Assembly (NCBI GenBank): GCA_025963775.1
Contig: JAOQAD010000037.1
Span: forward strand, 127,638 to 191,637
DNA: 64,000 nucleotides
Reading direction: 5' to 3'
Source of the DNA: Bacteroidota bacterium
GTDB lineage: Bacteria; Bacteroidota; Bacteroidia; 2-12-FULL-35-15
Position 1 is the first letter of the stretch. Each line of letters starts with the position of its first letter. A program made the position numbers and the translations under genes. Under the pieces are notes generated by a model that was given only the letters and a program-made list of their open reading frames with translations, did not search any database and was not told where the DNA came from. Positions 18,924 to 29,600 of the stretch are shown here, in pieces.

Positions 18924-19700
18924 CTACACGATCCTTTTCAGCAACCGTAACCGGTGGGAATAATCCTTTTTATCATTATTAAAAATGCCGTGATGGTCAA
19001 AGCCGTCGATCCGCACTTTTCCTGAAGCATGAATGATCTTGTTATTGTCCAGCACAATTCCAACATGCACGATCCGTCCTTCATCATTATCAAAGAATGC
19101 AAGGTCGCCGGCCTCTGCTTCCTCCACGAAGCTTAAGGTTTCTCCCTGCTCTGCCTGCTGGTATGCATCGCGCTTCAGCCTCACGCCGTTAAGCTTGTAT
19201 ACCATCTGTGTAAAGCCGCTGCAATCGATCCCGAATGGTGTTTTGCCGCCCCAGAGATAAGGCGCATTCAGGTACATCATCGAGATCTCGATGAGGCCTG
19301 CTTTTGTAAAAGGTAATACGCCGCTGATAAAAGCGCCGTCGTATAAGTAGCTCTGATTTTCAATGGCGCATTCCCCGTTATCGAAATTCGGTAAGGAACT
19401 GGCAATTGTGATTGGAAATAATTGTTTGGTATTGTTGTGCGTCATCACCTGCACGAGCTCATTCGCTGAGAAGATCCCGGTGGTGTTCAGTATATCAAAC
19501 GTATGCTGTTGTATCGGCTGGAACTGCTTTTTATCGATCCAGCATTCGTAATCATCATAAGCAATTTTTATGCGGCACCAGCTGCCCTGCACTTCCAGCA
19601 CCTCAAAGTGATCGCCGAATAAAAGCTGTGTCACCATCTCACTTTTGTCAGAGGGCTCCTTACGGCAAGGCACAATGCTTAAATTACAAATTCCGTACAT
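18924..19700 (-). CDS. C40 family peptidase (NlpC/P60) with SH3-like N-terminus
   Basis: 258 aa; YLWGGKTPFGIDCSGFTQMVYKLNGV, GDLAFFDNDEGRIVHVGIVLDNNKIIHASG. Confidence 0.93.
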   Translation of the reverse strand: MYGICNLSIVPCRKEPSDKSEMVTQLLFGDHFEVLEVQGSWCRIKIAYDDYECWIDKKQFQPIQQHTFDILNTTGIFSANELVQVMTHNNTKQLFPITIASSLPNFDNGECAIENQSYLYDGAFISGVLPFTKAGLIEISMMYLNAPYLWGGKTPFGIDCSGFTQMVYKLNGVRLKRDAYQQAEQGETLSFVEEAEAGDLAFFDNDEGRIVHVGIVLDNNKIIHASGKVRIDGFDHHGIFNNDKKDYSHRLRLLKRIV

Positions 19701-19779
19701 TATCGATGTGAGATATGAGAATTGAGATGTGAGATACGAGAGCTACTCTCAATACTCACATCTCAAATCTCTTGTCTGT

Positions 19780-20958
19780 TTATACCAACTCAACAACCAT
19801 CGCGCTTGCGCCGCCGCCGCCATTACAAATTCCTGCAGCACCCAGCTTCGCGTTATTCTGTTTCAATACGCTCAGCAATGTCACCACGATCCTTGCACCG
19901 GAACAGCCTAATGGATGCCCTAAAGAAACCGCACCACCGTTCACATTCACCTTTGCTGCATCTAATTTCATCTTCTGCGTGTTCACGATCCCAACTGTTG
20001 AGAAAGCTTCATTCAGCTCAAAATACTGGATGTCTTCCATTTTCAAACCGGCCTTTGCAACAGCTTTCGGCACTGCAATGGAAGGAGTAGTTGTAAACCA
20101 TTCAGGCGCCTGCTCTGCATCGGCATATCCGCGGATCACAGCGATCGGCTTTACGCCTAATTTTTCAGCTTTCTCTTTGCTCATCAGCACAACTGCTGCT
20201 GCACCGTCGTTCATTGTTGAGGAATTTGCAGCTGTAGCTGTTCCTTCTTTCGAAAATGCACCTTTCAGTTCAGGGATCTTTTCAAAGCGTACATTCTTGT
20301 ATTCTTCATCTTCCTTCATCAGGATCGGATCGCCTTTGCGCTGTGGGATCTCCACCGGCACGATCTCATCGTTGAATTTGCCGGCAGCCCATGCAGCCTG
20401 TGAGCGTTTGTATGATTCAATGGCAAATGCATCCTGGTCTTCGCGGGAAATATTGCATTCCTTCGCGCACATATCAGCAGCATTACCCATTGCGTAATTG
20501 TTGTACACATCGGTTAATCCATCTTTTGCAAGGCCGTCGATCAATGTAACATTACCATATTTGCTTCCCCAGCGGAGATTCTCATTGTAAAAAGGCACAG
20601 CGCTCATGTTCTCCATGCCGCCTGCTACCACAACATCTGCATCGCCGCACATGATGCTTTGTGCACCGATCATGATCGCTTTCATTCCTGAAGCACATAC
20701 TTTATTTACAGTAGTACACTGAACAGTGTTTGGTAAGCCTGCAAAAATAGCCGCCTGCCGCGCAGGAGCCTGTCCGAGGTTCGCCTGCAATACGCTTCCC
20801 ATATAAACTTCCTGCACTTCTTTTCCGTCAACACCGGCTTTTGCCAGTGCACCTTTGATAGCTGCAGCACCTAATTTTGTAGCAGAAACGCCTGCTAATG
20901 CACCGCCAAAACTTCCCATTGGTGTACGAACTGCCGAAATGATATAAACTTCTTTCAT
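19780..20958 (-). CDS. Acetyl-CoA C-acyltransferase (thiolase)
   Basis: 392 aa; VNKVCASGMKAIMIGAQSI, NVNGGAVSLGHPLGCSGARIVVTLL, GICNGGGGASAMVVE. Confidence 0.96.
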   Translation of the reverse strand: MKEVYIISAVRTPMGSFGGALAGVSATKLGAAAIKGALAKAGVDGKEVQEVYMGSVLQANLGQAPARQAAIFAGLPNTVQCTTVNKVCASGMKAIMIGAQSIMCGDADVVVAGGMENMSAVPFYNENLRWGSKYGNVTLIDGLAKDGLTDVYNNYAMGNAADMCAKECNISREDQDAFAIESYKRSQAAWAAGKFNDEIVPVEIPQRKGDPILMKEDEEYKNVRFEKIPELKGAFSKEGTATAANSSTMNDGAAAVVLMSKEKAEKLGVKPIAVIRGYADAEQAPEWFTTTPSIAVPKAVAKAGLKMEDIQYFELNEAFSTVGIVNTQKMKLDAAKVNVNGGAVSLGHPLGCSGARIVVTLLSVLKQNNAKLGAAGICNGGGGASAMVVELV

Positions 20959-21098
20959 AATTTTTTTAATGTTGATTTGTTGAGATAGAGATTGATTAGA
21001 GAATTAAACCGGGTACAAATTTACGCATAATTCGGATGTTTAACAAGAGGACTGAAAACTGCGGACAGATAGAAGCCGGTTAATTGCATTGTTTACAA

Positions 21099-21236
21099 AC
21101 ACACCCCTAAGCCCTCTCAAGAGGGGAATTGATCCGGCTAAACTTAACATTATTGTTGTGATAATACATCCCGGTAATACTTTAATTTCTATATGAGCAG
21201 CGCCAGTTCCCCTCTTGAGAGGGCTTAGGGGTGTGT
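21099..21236. repeat. 30-bp perfect inverted repeat with 78-bp spacer (MITE/REP-like)
   Basis: ACACACCCCTAAGCCCTCTCAAGAGGGGAA (21099-21128) and its exact reverse complement (21207-21236). Confidence 0.85.
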
Positions 21237-21337
21237 AAATAAAAACCATACTGTTACCTGTGAATAACCCTGTGGCAATCAGATTTCACATAGAACTGGC
21301 TTAATCCTTAATAAATGATTATTTTCGCATAGCAAAA

Positions 21338-23410
21338 TTGCAGACCTTGAAAAAAATCATCTCATTCATCCGGCACAGCCATCCCGAAATATACAAGGGC
21401 ATTTTATTCTGCATCGCCCTTTCTGTGATCGTTTATGTGTTTCCGAAACAGGGTAAGTTCAAATACGAGTTCCAGAATCTCAAAGGCAAGCCTTGGTATC
21501 ACGAAGACCTGATCGCTCCTTTTGATTTTGCCATCAAGAAAACACAGGAAGAGCTGGCGAAGGAAAAATCGGAGGTGCTCAAAAATGCAAAGCCTTACCT
21601 GCGCTACGATGCGAATGTACCCAAAGCAAAAAAAGCTGCATTTGAAGCAGCTCTGAACGCAAGCTGGAATAAAAAAAGCTCCGATTACCTGAAACAGCGG
21701 ACCCTTGAATTCGGAAAAGCGCTGATCGACAGCATTTATGCAAAAGGAATTATCCAGCCGGCAGATGCCCTTGAGAACAAGCCCATGGATTATTCGGTGT
21801 TTTTACTGAACAATAACATTGCCGAGGAGCACGATCTGAATGATTTTTACACCGCAAAAACTGCCTACGAATACATCGAAGACCAGCTGTATGCTTCAAA
21901 GATCACGGATGTGGACCGCATTCTTCCCCTGCTTGAAAATTCCATCGCCCACAACATTTTTTATGACAAGGAAACCACCGAAAAGGTGCTGAAGCAATCC
22001 ATCAGTGATATCGCGCCTTCCCGCGACATTATCCTCAAGGACCAGAGCATTGTTTCCAAAGGAGAGATCATTGATGCTGAAAAATTCCAGGTGCTGGAAT
22101 CCCTGAAGATCGAATACGAAGAGCAATCCAATGGTACGGGAAGCTATCTTTTCATTGTGCTCGGACAGCTCATCATCATTGCCATCTGCCTGAGCGTGCT
22201 CGCGGCTTTTCTTAAGTTTTTCCGCAAGGATATTTATTCCGATAACGGAAAAGTCACTTTCATTTTAATGCTGGTGGTGCTGCAGGTGGTGATGGCGCAT
22301 TTCTCCATTAACTCCCAATCCTTCAGCATTTACATCCTTCCTTTCTGCATTCTCCCGATCATCATCCGCGCCTTTTACGATACGCGTGTGGCCTTGTTCG
22401 TGCACATTGTTACGGTGCTCATCATTTCCTTCATGGCGCCCAACCGCTTCGAATTTGCCTTTATCCAGCTGCTCGGCGGAATGGTTGCTATCTTCAGCAT
22501 TGTGAACATGCGTAACCGCTCGCAGATCTTTATTTCAGCGGTACTCATCTTTTTAACATACAGCATTTCGTATATCGGCATCACCATTATCCAGGAAGGC
22601 AACAACGATGTGATCACCTGGTTCGACTTTGCATGGTTCGGTGTCAGCGCGCTGCTTACGCTCTTCTCCTACCCGCTTATCTTTATCTTTGAAAAGCTGT
22701 TCGGATTTACTTCCGATGTTTCCCTGCTCGAATTATCCGACACCAACGGAAAGCTGCTGCGCGAGCTGGCATCCCGCGCTCCCGGCACTTTTCAGCATTC
22801 GCTGCAGGTGGCAAACCTTGCTGAGGAAGCGATCTATACCATTGGCGGAAATTCACTGCTTGTTCGTACCGGCGCTTTATACCATGATATTGGCAAAATG
22901 GAAATGCCGATGTATTTCATAGAGAACCAGGCCAGCGGCATCAATCCGCATGAAGACCTTAGCTATGATGAAAGCGCAGGCATCATTATCTCACATGTGA
23001 TCAAAGGCATCGAGATCGCGAAAAAGAACAACCTGCCTGAGCAGATCATTGATTTTATCCGCACACACCACGGAACTACCATGACGGCCTACTTCTACCG
23101 TTCCTTCAAAAAGGCCTTCCCGGAAGAACAGATCGATGAGAATAAATTCCATTATCCCGGCCCGATCCCTTTCTCAAAAGAAACGGCAGTGCTGATGATG
23201 GCCGACTCCGTGGAAGCGGCTTCGAGAAGCTTAAAGAAATACGATGCGGAAACGATCGATGCACTGGTGGAGAAGATCATCGATTCACAGATCGAACAGA
23301 ACCAGTTTGCAAATGCTGATATCACCTTCAGGGACATCAACACATTAAAGAAGATCTTTAAAAAGAAGCTGATGAACATGTACCATGTCCGTGTGGAGTA
23401 TCCGAGATAA
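21338..23410 (+). CDS. 7TM-HD family phosphohydrolase (PgpH-like, putative c-di-AMP phosphodiesterase)
   Basis: 690 aa, TTG start; multi-TM region then LLRELASRAPGTFQHSLQVANLAEEA, TGALYHDIGKMEMPMYFIENQ, IRTHHGTTMTAYFYR. Confidence 0.93.
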   Translation: MQTLKKIISFIRHSHPEIYKGILFCIALSVIVYVFPKQGKFKYEFQNLKGKPWYHEDLIAPFDFAIKKTQEELAKEKSEVLKNAKPYLRYDANVPKAKKAAFEAALNASWNKKSSDYLKQRTLEFGKALIDSIYAKGIIQPADALENKPMDYSVFLLNNNIAEEHDLNDFYTAKTAYEYIEDQLYASKITDVDRILPLLENSIAHNIFYDKETTEKVLKQSISDIAPSRDIILKDQSIVSKGEIIDAEKFQVLESLKIEYEEQSNGTGSYLFIVLGQLIIIAICLSVLAAFLKFFRKDIYSDNGKVTFILMLVVLQVVMAHFSINSQSFSIYILPFCILPIIIRAFYDTRVALFVHIVTVLIISFMAPNRFEFAFIQLLGGMVAIFSIVNMRNRSQIFISAVLIFLTYSISYIGITIIQEGNNDVITWFDFAWFGVSALLTLFSYPLIFIFEKLFGFTSDVSLLELSDTNGKLLRELASRAPGTFQHSLQVANLAEEAIYTIGGNSLLVRTGALYHDIGKMEMPMYFIENQASGINPHEDLSYDESAGIIISHVIKGIEIAKKNNLPEQIIDFIRTHHGTTMTAYFYRSFKKAFPEEQIDENKFHYPGPIPFSKETAVLMMADSVEAASRSLKKYDAETIDALVEKIIDSQIEQNQFANADITFRDINTLKKIFKKKLMNMYHVRVEYPR

Positions 23411-23438
23411 ATTTTTACCATGGATTCTTAATGGTACC

Positions 23439-23471
23439 GTCATCCCGTGCCCCGACACGGGATCTCATGAC
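23439..23471. repeat. Intergenic GTCATCCCGTG...CACGGG hairpin repeat
   Basis: GTCATCCCGTGCCCCGACACGGGATCTCATGAC; related copy at 33027. Confidence 0.6.
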
Positions 23472-23486
23472 TACTTGCAGAATCAT

Positions 23487-25067
23487 CTACCGCTCCACTT
23501 TCAGCAAGGTCGTGGCGATCACATTCCCGCCATCTGATTGAACCCTTACAAGATAAGAGCCCGCTGCCAGTCCGTTTGTATCAATGTAAATGGAAGGATC
23601 CTGTCCGTTGAACAACTGGGACGCTATTACTTTCATCACATTCCCGCTCATGTCCGCAAGGTCGACCGTCAGAAATTGCGGCGCCCTCAGATGCAATTGC
23701 AGCGTGGCATTGGCAGAGGTCGGGTTCGGGAACACCTTCATGCCCACATCTGCATTCTGTAAATTGCTGATGCCGGTAAACACCGACATTGGCGTCCTGT
23801 TCACGAAGATCTCGGTATTGCCGCTTCTGAGGTCGCACCAGTCGCTGAACACATAATTATCATCGAGGCAAAGGCCGATAAAATCATTTCCTTTCTGGAT
23901 GTTGATGAATGGCGAAGCTGCCGAGCTTAAATTCTGATCGGGCTTGAAGGTGCTGCCACCATCGGTGGAAACACCGGCATAAATTTCAAAAGGAGAAGAA
24001 GAAGTTCCGCCGGTGTTACGCCTGTCGCGCCATGCCACTGCATATTTTCCTGTTGTTGAAAACCCCGCCCAGCACATATCCTGTCCCACCCCGTTTCCTG
24101 TCGCATCCTTGTTCACCCTTACAGGCGTTGTGTTCCAGGTGTTGCCTGCATTGTTCGAATGCACGCTGAGAATATCCGGATCGCCATTCCTTTGGTCGGT
24201 GAATGTATAAATAAGGTTGTTTGCATTCGTTGGATTCGCGCTCAGCACATAGCTTCCCTGGTAAAGCGTATCGCTGATGGCGGAACCGGAGGCAGGAAAG
24301 CCGATGATCTTCGGGATGAAGCTGGCCCCGCCGTTGGCCGACTTCAGGCAGATCATCCTTGGAAAAGGGCTTTGAGAAGGATTGTAAGAAATGTAAGCGA
24401 CGTATAGATTTCCATCGGCGCCGACCGCAGGCACTCCCATCGCGTTTGTAATTAAGTTGCTCGGGATGCTGTCGTCCAGCATCGTGAGCGTTCCCCAGGT
24501 AGCTCCGTCATCCGTGGAGGATTTCATCCAGATGTGGTGCGGCAATGTGCCATCCTCTGCGCTTTTGCTTACAATGTACAGCTTACCGTCGTAAGCGCCT
24601 CCGCTGTTATCGACTGCGATCCATGGGCGGTCCACCGGGATGTCCGTTGTTTCAAGCGCGCTGGTCACCTTCACAGGTGCAGTCCAGCTCATACCGCCAT
24701 CAAACGATTTGGTGATCATTACGTAACCCGAATCATGCGAAGGATGCAGATCGATATAGCTCATGTAAGCCGTTCCGCCGCTGCCGAAAACAAGGGAGAC
24801 ATCTGCCATGGTAAAGCCGGGATGCAAATGAGGAATTACAGTTGGCGTGCTCCAGGTGGCACCGGCATCGGTGGAATAGCTGGTGCCGATCGCCAGCGTA
24901 AAGCCAGAAACCCTCATCCAGGCAGCGACAAGGTTATTTGAATTGGCAGGATTGATTGCAAGGCTTGGCTCTGTGTCCCATCCCGTTGTGGAGGAAACAT
25001 TAATGTTGCTTTGCGCAAAACTTGCAGTTGCGAACAGGAGCAGGAAAGCGGCAAGTAGTTTTTTCAT
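23487..25067 (-). CDS. Sialidase/BNR-repeat-like secreted protein with T9SS type A sorting domain
   Basis: Start set to MKKLLAAFLLLFATASFAQ (25067); repeated SxDxGxxW Asp-boxes (STDAGATWS, SFDGGMSWTA, STDDGATWGT); C-terminal MKVFPNPTSANATLQLHL...LAAGSYLVRV. Confidence 0.88.
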   Translation of the reverse strand: MKKLLAAFLLLFATASFAQSNINVSSTTGWDTEPSLAINPANSNNLVAAWMRVSGFTLAIGTSYSTDAGATWSTPTVIPHLHPGFTMADVSLVFGSGGTAYMSYIDLHPSHDSGYVMITKSFDGGMSWTAPVKVTSALETTDIPVDRPWIAVDNSGGAYDGKLYIVSKSAEDGTLPHHIWMKSSTDDGATWGTLTMLDDSIPSNLITNAMGVPAVGADGNLYVAYISYNPSQSPFPRMICLKSANGGASFIPKIIGFPASGSAISDTLYQGSYVLSANPTNANNLIYTFTDQRNGDPDILSVHSNNAGNTWNTTPVRVNKDATGNGVGQDMCWAGFSTTGKYAVAWRDRRNTGGTSSSPFEIYAGVSTDGGSTFKPDQNLSSAASPFINIQKGNDFIGLCLDDNYVFSDWCDLRSGNTEIFVNRTPMSVFTGISNLQNADVGMKVFPNPTSANATLQLHLRAPQFLTVDLADMSGNVMKVIASQLFNGQDPSIYIDTNGLAAGSYLVRVQSDGGNVIATTLLKVER

Positions 25068-25080
25068 TTGTATAAAAGCT

Positions 25081-25114
25081 GAACGCCCTTTATACAAAGA
25101 TACAAAGGGCGTTC
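25081..25114 (-). promoter_or_regulatory. Promoter with the -7 box inside an inverted repeat
   Basis: Minus strand GAACGCCCTT-TGTATCTTTGTATA-AAGGGCGTTC; loop contains TATCTTTG (TAnnTTTG consensus), with a TTG about 20 nt upstream. Confidence 0.55.
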
Positions 25115-25228
25115 AGGATTTGCAATTAAAATTCCAGTAGTCATTGCGAGCGATAGCGATTCTTTTGGCAGATTGCTTCTCCGCCGGGGCGGATCGCAAT
25201 GACGTTACCAAAAACTCAGTTATATCCG

Positions 25229-26650
25229 TTATTCGAGCTTCTGCAGCCATACATCGGGGTATTCATTCTTGTATTTCGCCTGTTCTGCTTCTCCGTCTTT
25301 CTGACTTTCTGATTTCATCACATACACGTAATACACTTTTGTTTTGTGGTTCTGGATCACATTGGTTTGCGAGTATCCTTTGATCACATTCGCTTCCTTG
25401 AACTTGTTTGCGTTGTCCTTGCTGCTGAATGAGCCGATCACTACATAAAAGCCGGTTCCCATGCTCATTCCGTTCTCATCCACGAAATCGTTGCTGGGAG
25501 CAGTGCGCATCAGGTTCTCTGTAAGGCTTTCCGAATTGGAGGAAGATACGCCTCCGCCATTTTTCAGCTTCTGCAGCTCTGCTTTCAAACGTTCTGTCTG
25601 CGCCTGGTTGGAATCAGCCTGCGCTTTTAATTTCGCAAGCATCATCTCGGTCAGCGTATCTTTTGTTTCTGTCTTGGTAACCACGGCAGGCTCTTCAGCT
25701 CTGTGGTTATTTCCGCCGAATGTATAACTCAGCAGGAATTCAGAAGAGGAGCCTGTGTATTTTTTCACTTTGCCGATGCCGAAATCATAGGCATAACCAA
25801 CGGCAAGATTTTTATACCGCACGCCAATGCTGGCGGCAACAGCGTAATTGCTGTGATACGTAACGCCTACCCAGCCCATTTTTTTCCAGTCGAGCACTGC
25901 ATTTACATCATACTGGATGGGAGCGCCTTTTGCAGCGCTGACAAAGATCAGCGGGTATGCCGTGATCTCTTTTTCCTTTACAACATCAAACACATACTTG
26001 ATGGATCCCTGGTAGTGGCGTGCCAAATTGTAATAGCTGTTCTCACCGAGATTGTTCTTGTACTTGATCTTATTCCCTAACAATTGCGGAACTGCGAATC
26101 CAACCTGTAATCTTTTCCAGGTATATCCCAATCCGAAATCTGCGCTGAACACCGTTTTACTTTGCGATTCGGTGAACAGGAAGGGATCATTCGCATCGCG
26201 CACCACAGCTTTTGAAAAATCGATGCGGTTGTTCAGGATGCCGGCTGCAAGGCCGATGAACAGATTATTGTCATCGTTGATCTTCAGCTTGTAGGAGTAG
26301 TTCGCGAAAGCGCCCATTCTTGAAGTGATATCCGTTACATCGGAATAAAGCTTTAAGCCCAGGCCGATGTTCTTTGCTTCGATCGGGCCATCGAGCGTGA
26401 GGTAGCTTGTTTGAGGGCCGCCTGCAACACCGATCCACTGCGAGCGGTGCGTGATGAATGCACGGGTATGCTCATCGGTGGTTCCTGTGAATGCAGGATT
26501 TGTAACAAACATGTTCGTATAATACTGGCTGCTGAATGGCAGCTGCTGCGCGAAAGCGGAAGCGGCCATTAAAACTACTGCGGCTGTTATATTAAGTTTC
26601 CTCATAGGATCTTGTTTTTCAGATTTGTTTTTTAAATGGATCGCTTTCAT
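25229..26650 (-). CDS. PorP/SprF family T9SS membrane protein with C-terminal SPOR-like domain
   Basis: 473 aa; QLPFSSQYYTNMFVTNPAFTGT...FITHRSQWIGVAGGPQTSYLTLDGP; C-terminal GTGFYVVIGSFSSKDNANKFKEANVIKGYSQTNVIQNHKTKVYYVYV. An alternative start at 26605 (MRKLNITAAVV) is likely if the signal peptide is to be N-terminal. Confidence 0.9.
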   Translation of the reverse strand: MKAIHLKNKSEKQDPMRKLNITAAVVLMAASAFAQQLPFSSQYYTNMFVTNPAFTGTTDEHTRAFITHRSQWIGVAGGPQTSYLTLDGPIEAKNIGLGLKLYSDVTDITSRMGAFANYSYKLKINDDNNLFIGLAAGILNNRIDFSKAVVRDANDPFLFTESQSKTVFSADFGLGYTWKRLQVGFAVPQLLGNKIKYKNNLGENSYYNLARHYQGSIKYVFDVVKEKEITAYPLIFVSAAKGAPIQYDVNAVLDWKKMGWVGVTYHSNYAVAASIGVRYKNLAVGYAYDFGIGKVKKYTGSSSEFLLSYTFGGNNHRAEEPAVVTKTETKDTLTEMMLAKLKAQADSNQAQTERLKAELQKLKNGGGVSSSNSESLTENLMRTAPSNDFVDENGMSMGTGFYVVIGSFSSKDNANKFKEANVIKGYSQTNVIQNHKTKVYYVYVMKSESQKDGEAEQAKYKNEYPDVWLQKLE

Positions 26651-29600
26651 TATTTATCTCCCTCCCTGATCACGGTGATAGCACCTTTGTAGATCTTATC
26701 GCTTCCTTCCATCTGGATAAAATAATAGTACGTTCCGTCTGTCACTGCTTTGCCATAGCTATCTTTTCCAGACTGTAATCTTCCATCCCAGTTGTTGTCA
26801 TACGCATCGGATTTGTAAACAACCTGCCCTTCCCTGTTCACGATCGTCAGCTTAGTGTTCGGATAATTCTCCAGGTTCCGGATGATGAAACGGTCGTTGT
26901 AGCCATCGTCATTCGGCGTCATCAGGTTGGAGATGGTGATGTTGAAATCAACCAGCACGGTGATGGTAACCGAATCTTTATCTGTACAGCCATTGAGGTC
27001 TGTTCCTACCAATTCATACGTAGTGGTTACGAGCGGTGTAGCCGTTGGATTCGGAACAGAAACGCTGTTCAATCCCGTGTTCGGGAACCAGGTCCAGCTT
27101 ACAACGCCTACGCCCATTCCGTTCAGTGTCATGCTGCTTCCGAGGCTGATGGTTGTATCAGCTCCTGCATACACCACCGGTGCAGGCAATACGGTTGTTG
27201 TTTCCATGTTGTTGGAAGAGCATCCGTTCACGGTATCTGTAACGATCACCACAAAAGTTCCTGAAGTTGTTACGGTAATACTTTGTGTTGTATCGCTTGT
27301 GCTCCACATGTAGCTGTATGTACCTGTCACTGCAGAAAGCACAACGCTGTCGCCGGAGCAGAACGTAAGCGGGCCGCTTGCCGTGATCACGTTCGAAGGA
27401 ACTGCATTTACGATCACTGTTACATTCGCTGTATCGAGGCATCCCATGTTGGAAGTGGTGAGCAGGCTTGCATTGAAGGTTCCTGCTGTTGCATAGTTAT
27501 GCGTTGGGCTTACTGACAATGAATTGTTGCCATCGCCGAAATCCCACTGGTTGAACTGGATGAACCCGGAAGTGATGGTCGACGTATTTGTGAACGTGGT
27601 CATACTGCCGAAGCAAACCGTATCTGCTGAAGCCATCGCCATTGGCTTCGGATAAACGAGCACCGTAGCGGTTGAGGAAGTGTCTGCCGAGCAAACGCCA
27701 CTCATTACGATCACGCGGTACCAGGTTGTATCCGTAAGGTTAGAATAGGATTGCGTCGCTGTTGTATTTGCAATGCTGCTCCAGGTAAGGCCTCCGTCGA
27801 TCGAAGATTCCCAGCTCTGAACAGCGCCGGTGTAGCCGGATAAGGCAAGTGTCCCGCCATTAGCGCCTTCACAGCCCGGCATTGCGCCGCTGATCGAACC
27901 ACCGGCTGACATTGGATTGACTGTTATGGTCACTGCATTTGATGTCATCGCATTACAGATACCGCTCTTCACGATCACGTGATACATGGTGATTACCGTG
28001 AGGTTGTTGTAGGTAATGGAATCAGTTGTATTGGAAACCGGCGTCCAGTTGAACCCGCCATCAACAGATAATTCCCAGCCCTGGATCATCCCGGTATAGC
28101 CTGTTAAATGCAGTACGCCATTGTTGGTTCCCGAGCAAACCGTATCATCCATGGCAAGCGTTCCGGCCACTGTAGCAGGATTCACATAGATCACCGCGGT
28201 TGAGGAAGTATCGCTTCCGCATACACCGCTCATTACAATGACGCGGTACCATGTTGTATCCGGTAAATTGGTATAGGTCAATGAAGTTGTTGTATTTGCG
28301 ATCATGCTCCATGTTGCGCCGCCGTCTGTGGATGATTCCCAGTTCTGGATCGCGCCGACAGAGCCGCTAAGCGTTAATGTTCCCGTATTAATTGTATCAC
28401 AAACGGTTGTTGTTCCATTCAGCGTTCCTCCCACGGCGATCGGGTTTACCGTAATGGTTGCCCTCATGGAAGTGTCCGCATTACAGATCCCGCTTTTTAC
28501 AATTGCATGGTAAATGGTGGTGATGCCGAGATTATTGTACGTTAATGAATCGGTGGTGTTGGAAACAGGTGTCCAGTTGAAACCTCCGTCTGTTGACGCT
28601 TCCCAGCCTGTTATCATCCCGGTATATCCTGTTAAGTGAAGTACGCCGTTGTTGCCGCTGATACAAACCGTATCGCTGCTTGCTACCATGCCTCCTACTG
28701 TTGCAGGATTGATATAGATCGTTGCTACCGAAGAGGTATCATTTCCGCACAACCCGCTGGAAACGATCACTCGGTACCAGGTTGTATCGGTAAGATTGGT
28801 ATACGATTGTGATGTGGTTGTATTCGCGATCATGCTCCAGGTCAATCCGCCATCCGTGGAAGATTCCCAGTTCTGGATCGTTCCCACAGAGCCTGTCAGT
28901 GTTAATGTTCCGCTGTTGATGGTATCGCAAACGGTTGTTGTTCCGTTCAGCATCCCGCCATCTGCAACCGGGTCAACCGTAATGGTCACAATGTTGGATG
29001 TGCTCGGATTACAAACGCCGCTTTTCACCAACACCCTGTAGGAAGTGGTCATTGCAAGGTTGGTGTACACCTGCGAAGCTGTTGTATTTGCAAGCGTGAT
29101 CCAGGTAATGCCGCCATCGGTGGAGGATTCCCAATGCTGGATCGTTCCCGTCTGCCCGCTCAGTGTAAGTGTTCCAAGGTTCGAGCTGGCACAAACGGTG
29201 TCATCCATTGTGAGCGTTCCGCCGACAGTCGGCGGATCAACACTAATGGTTGCCGTAGCAGAAGTATCCTGCGAGCAAACGCCGCTTTGTACGATCACAC
29301 GGTAAATGGTGGTGGTAACAATGTTGAGGTAATTCTCTGTTGCGGTTGTATTGGCAATGCTGGTCCAGGTTGCTCCGCCATCGGTGGAGGACTCCCAGTT
29401 CTGGATCGTTCCCACATAACCGATCAGGTCAAGTGTTCCGCTGTTCGAGCCGCCGCAGGCAGTTGTGCTGCCGTTGATCGTTCCACCTACGGATACCGGA
29501 TCAACTGTTAAAATAGCAGCTGATGAGTTCACAGAAGGACAGGCGCCATTCTGAACCACAGCCCTGAATTGCGTGGTTAAAGTAACGTTTGTATAGATAT

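Noticed and set aside
21040-21249. 69-aa ORF in the thiolase upstream region
   Set aside because: It is a translation through the 30-bp inverted repeat element, with no protein-like features.
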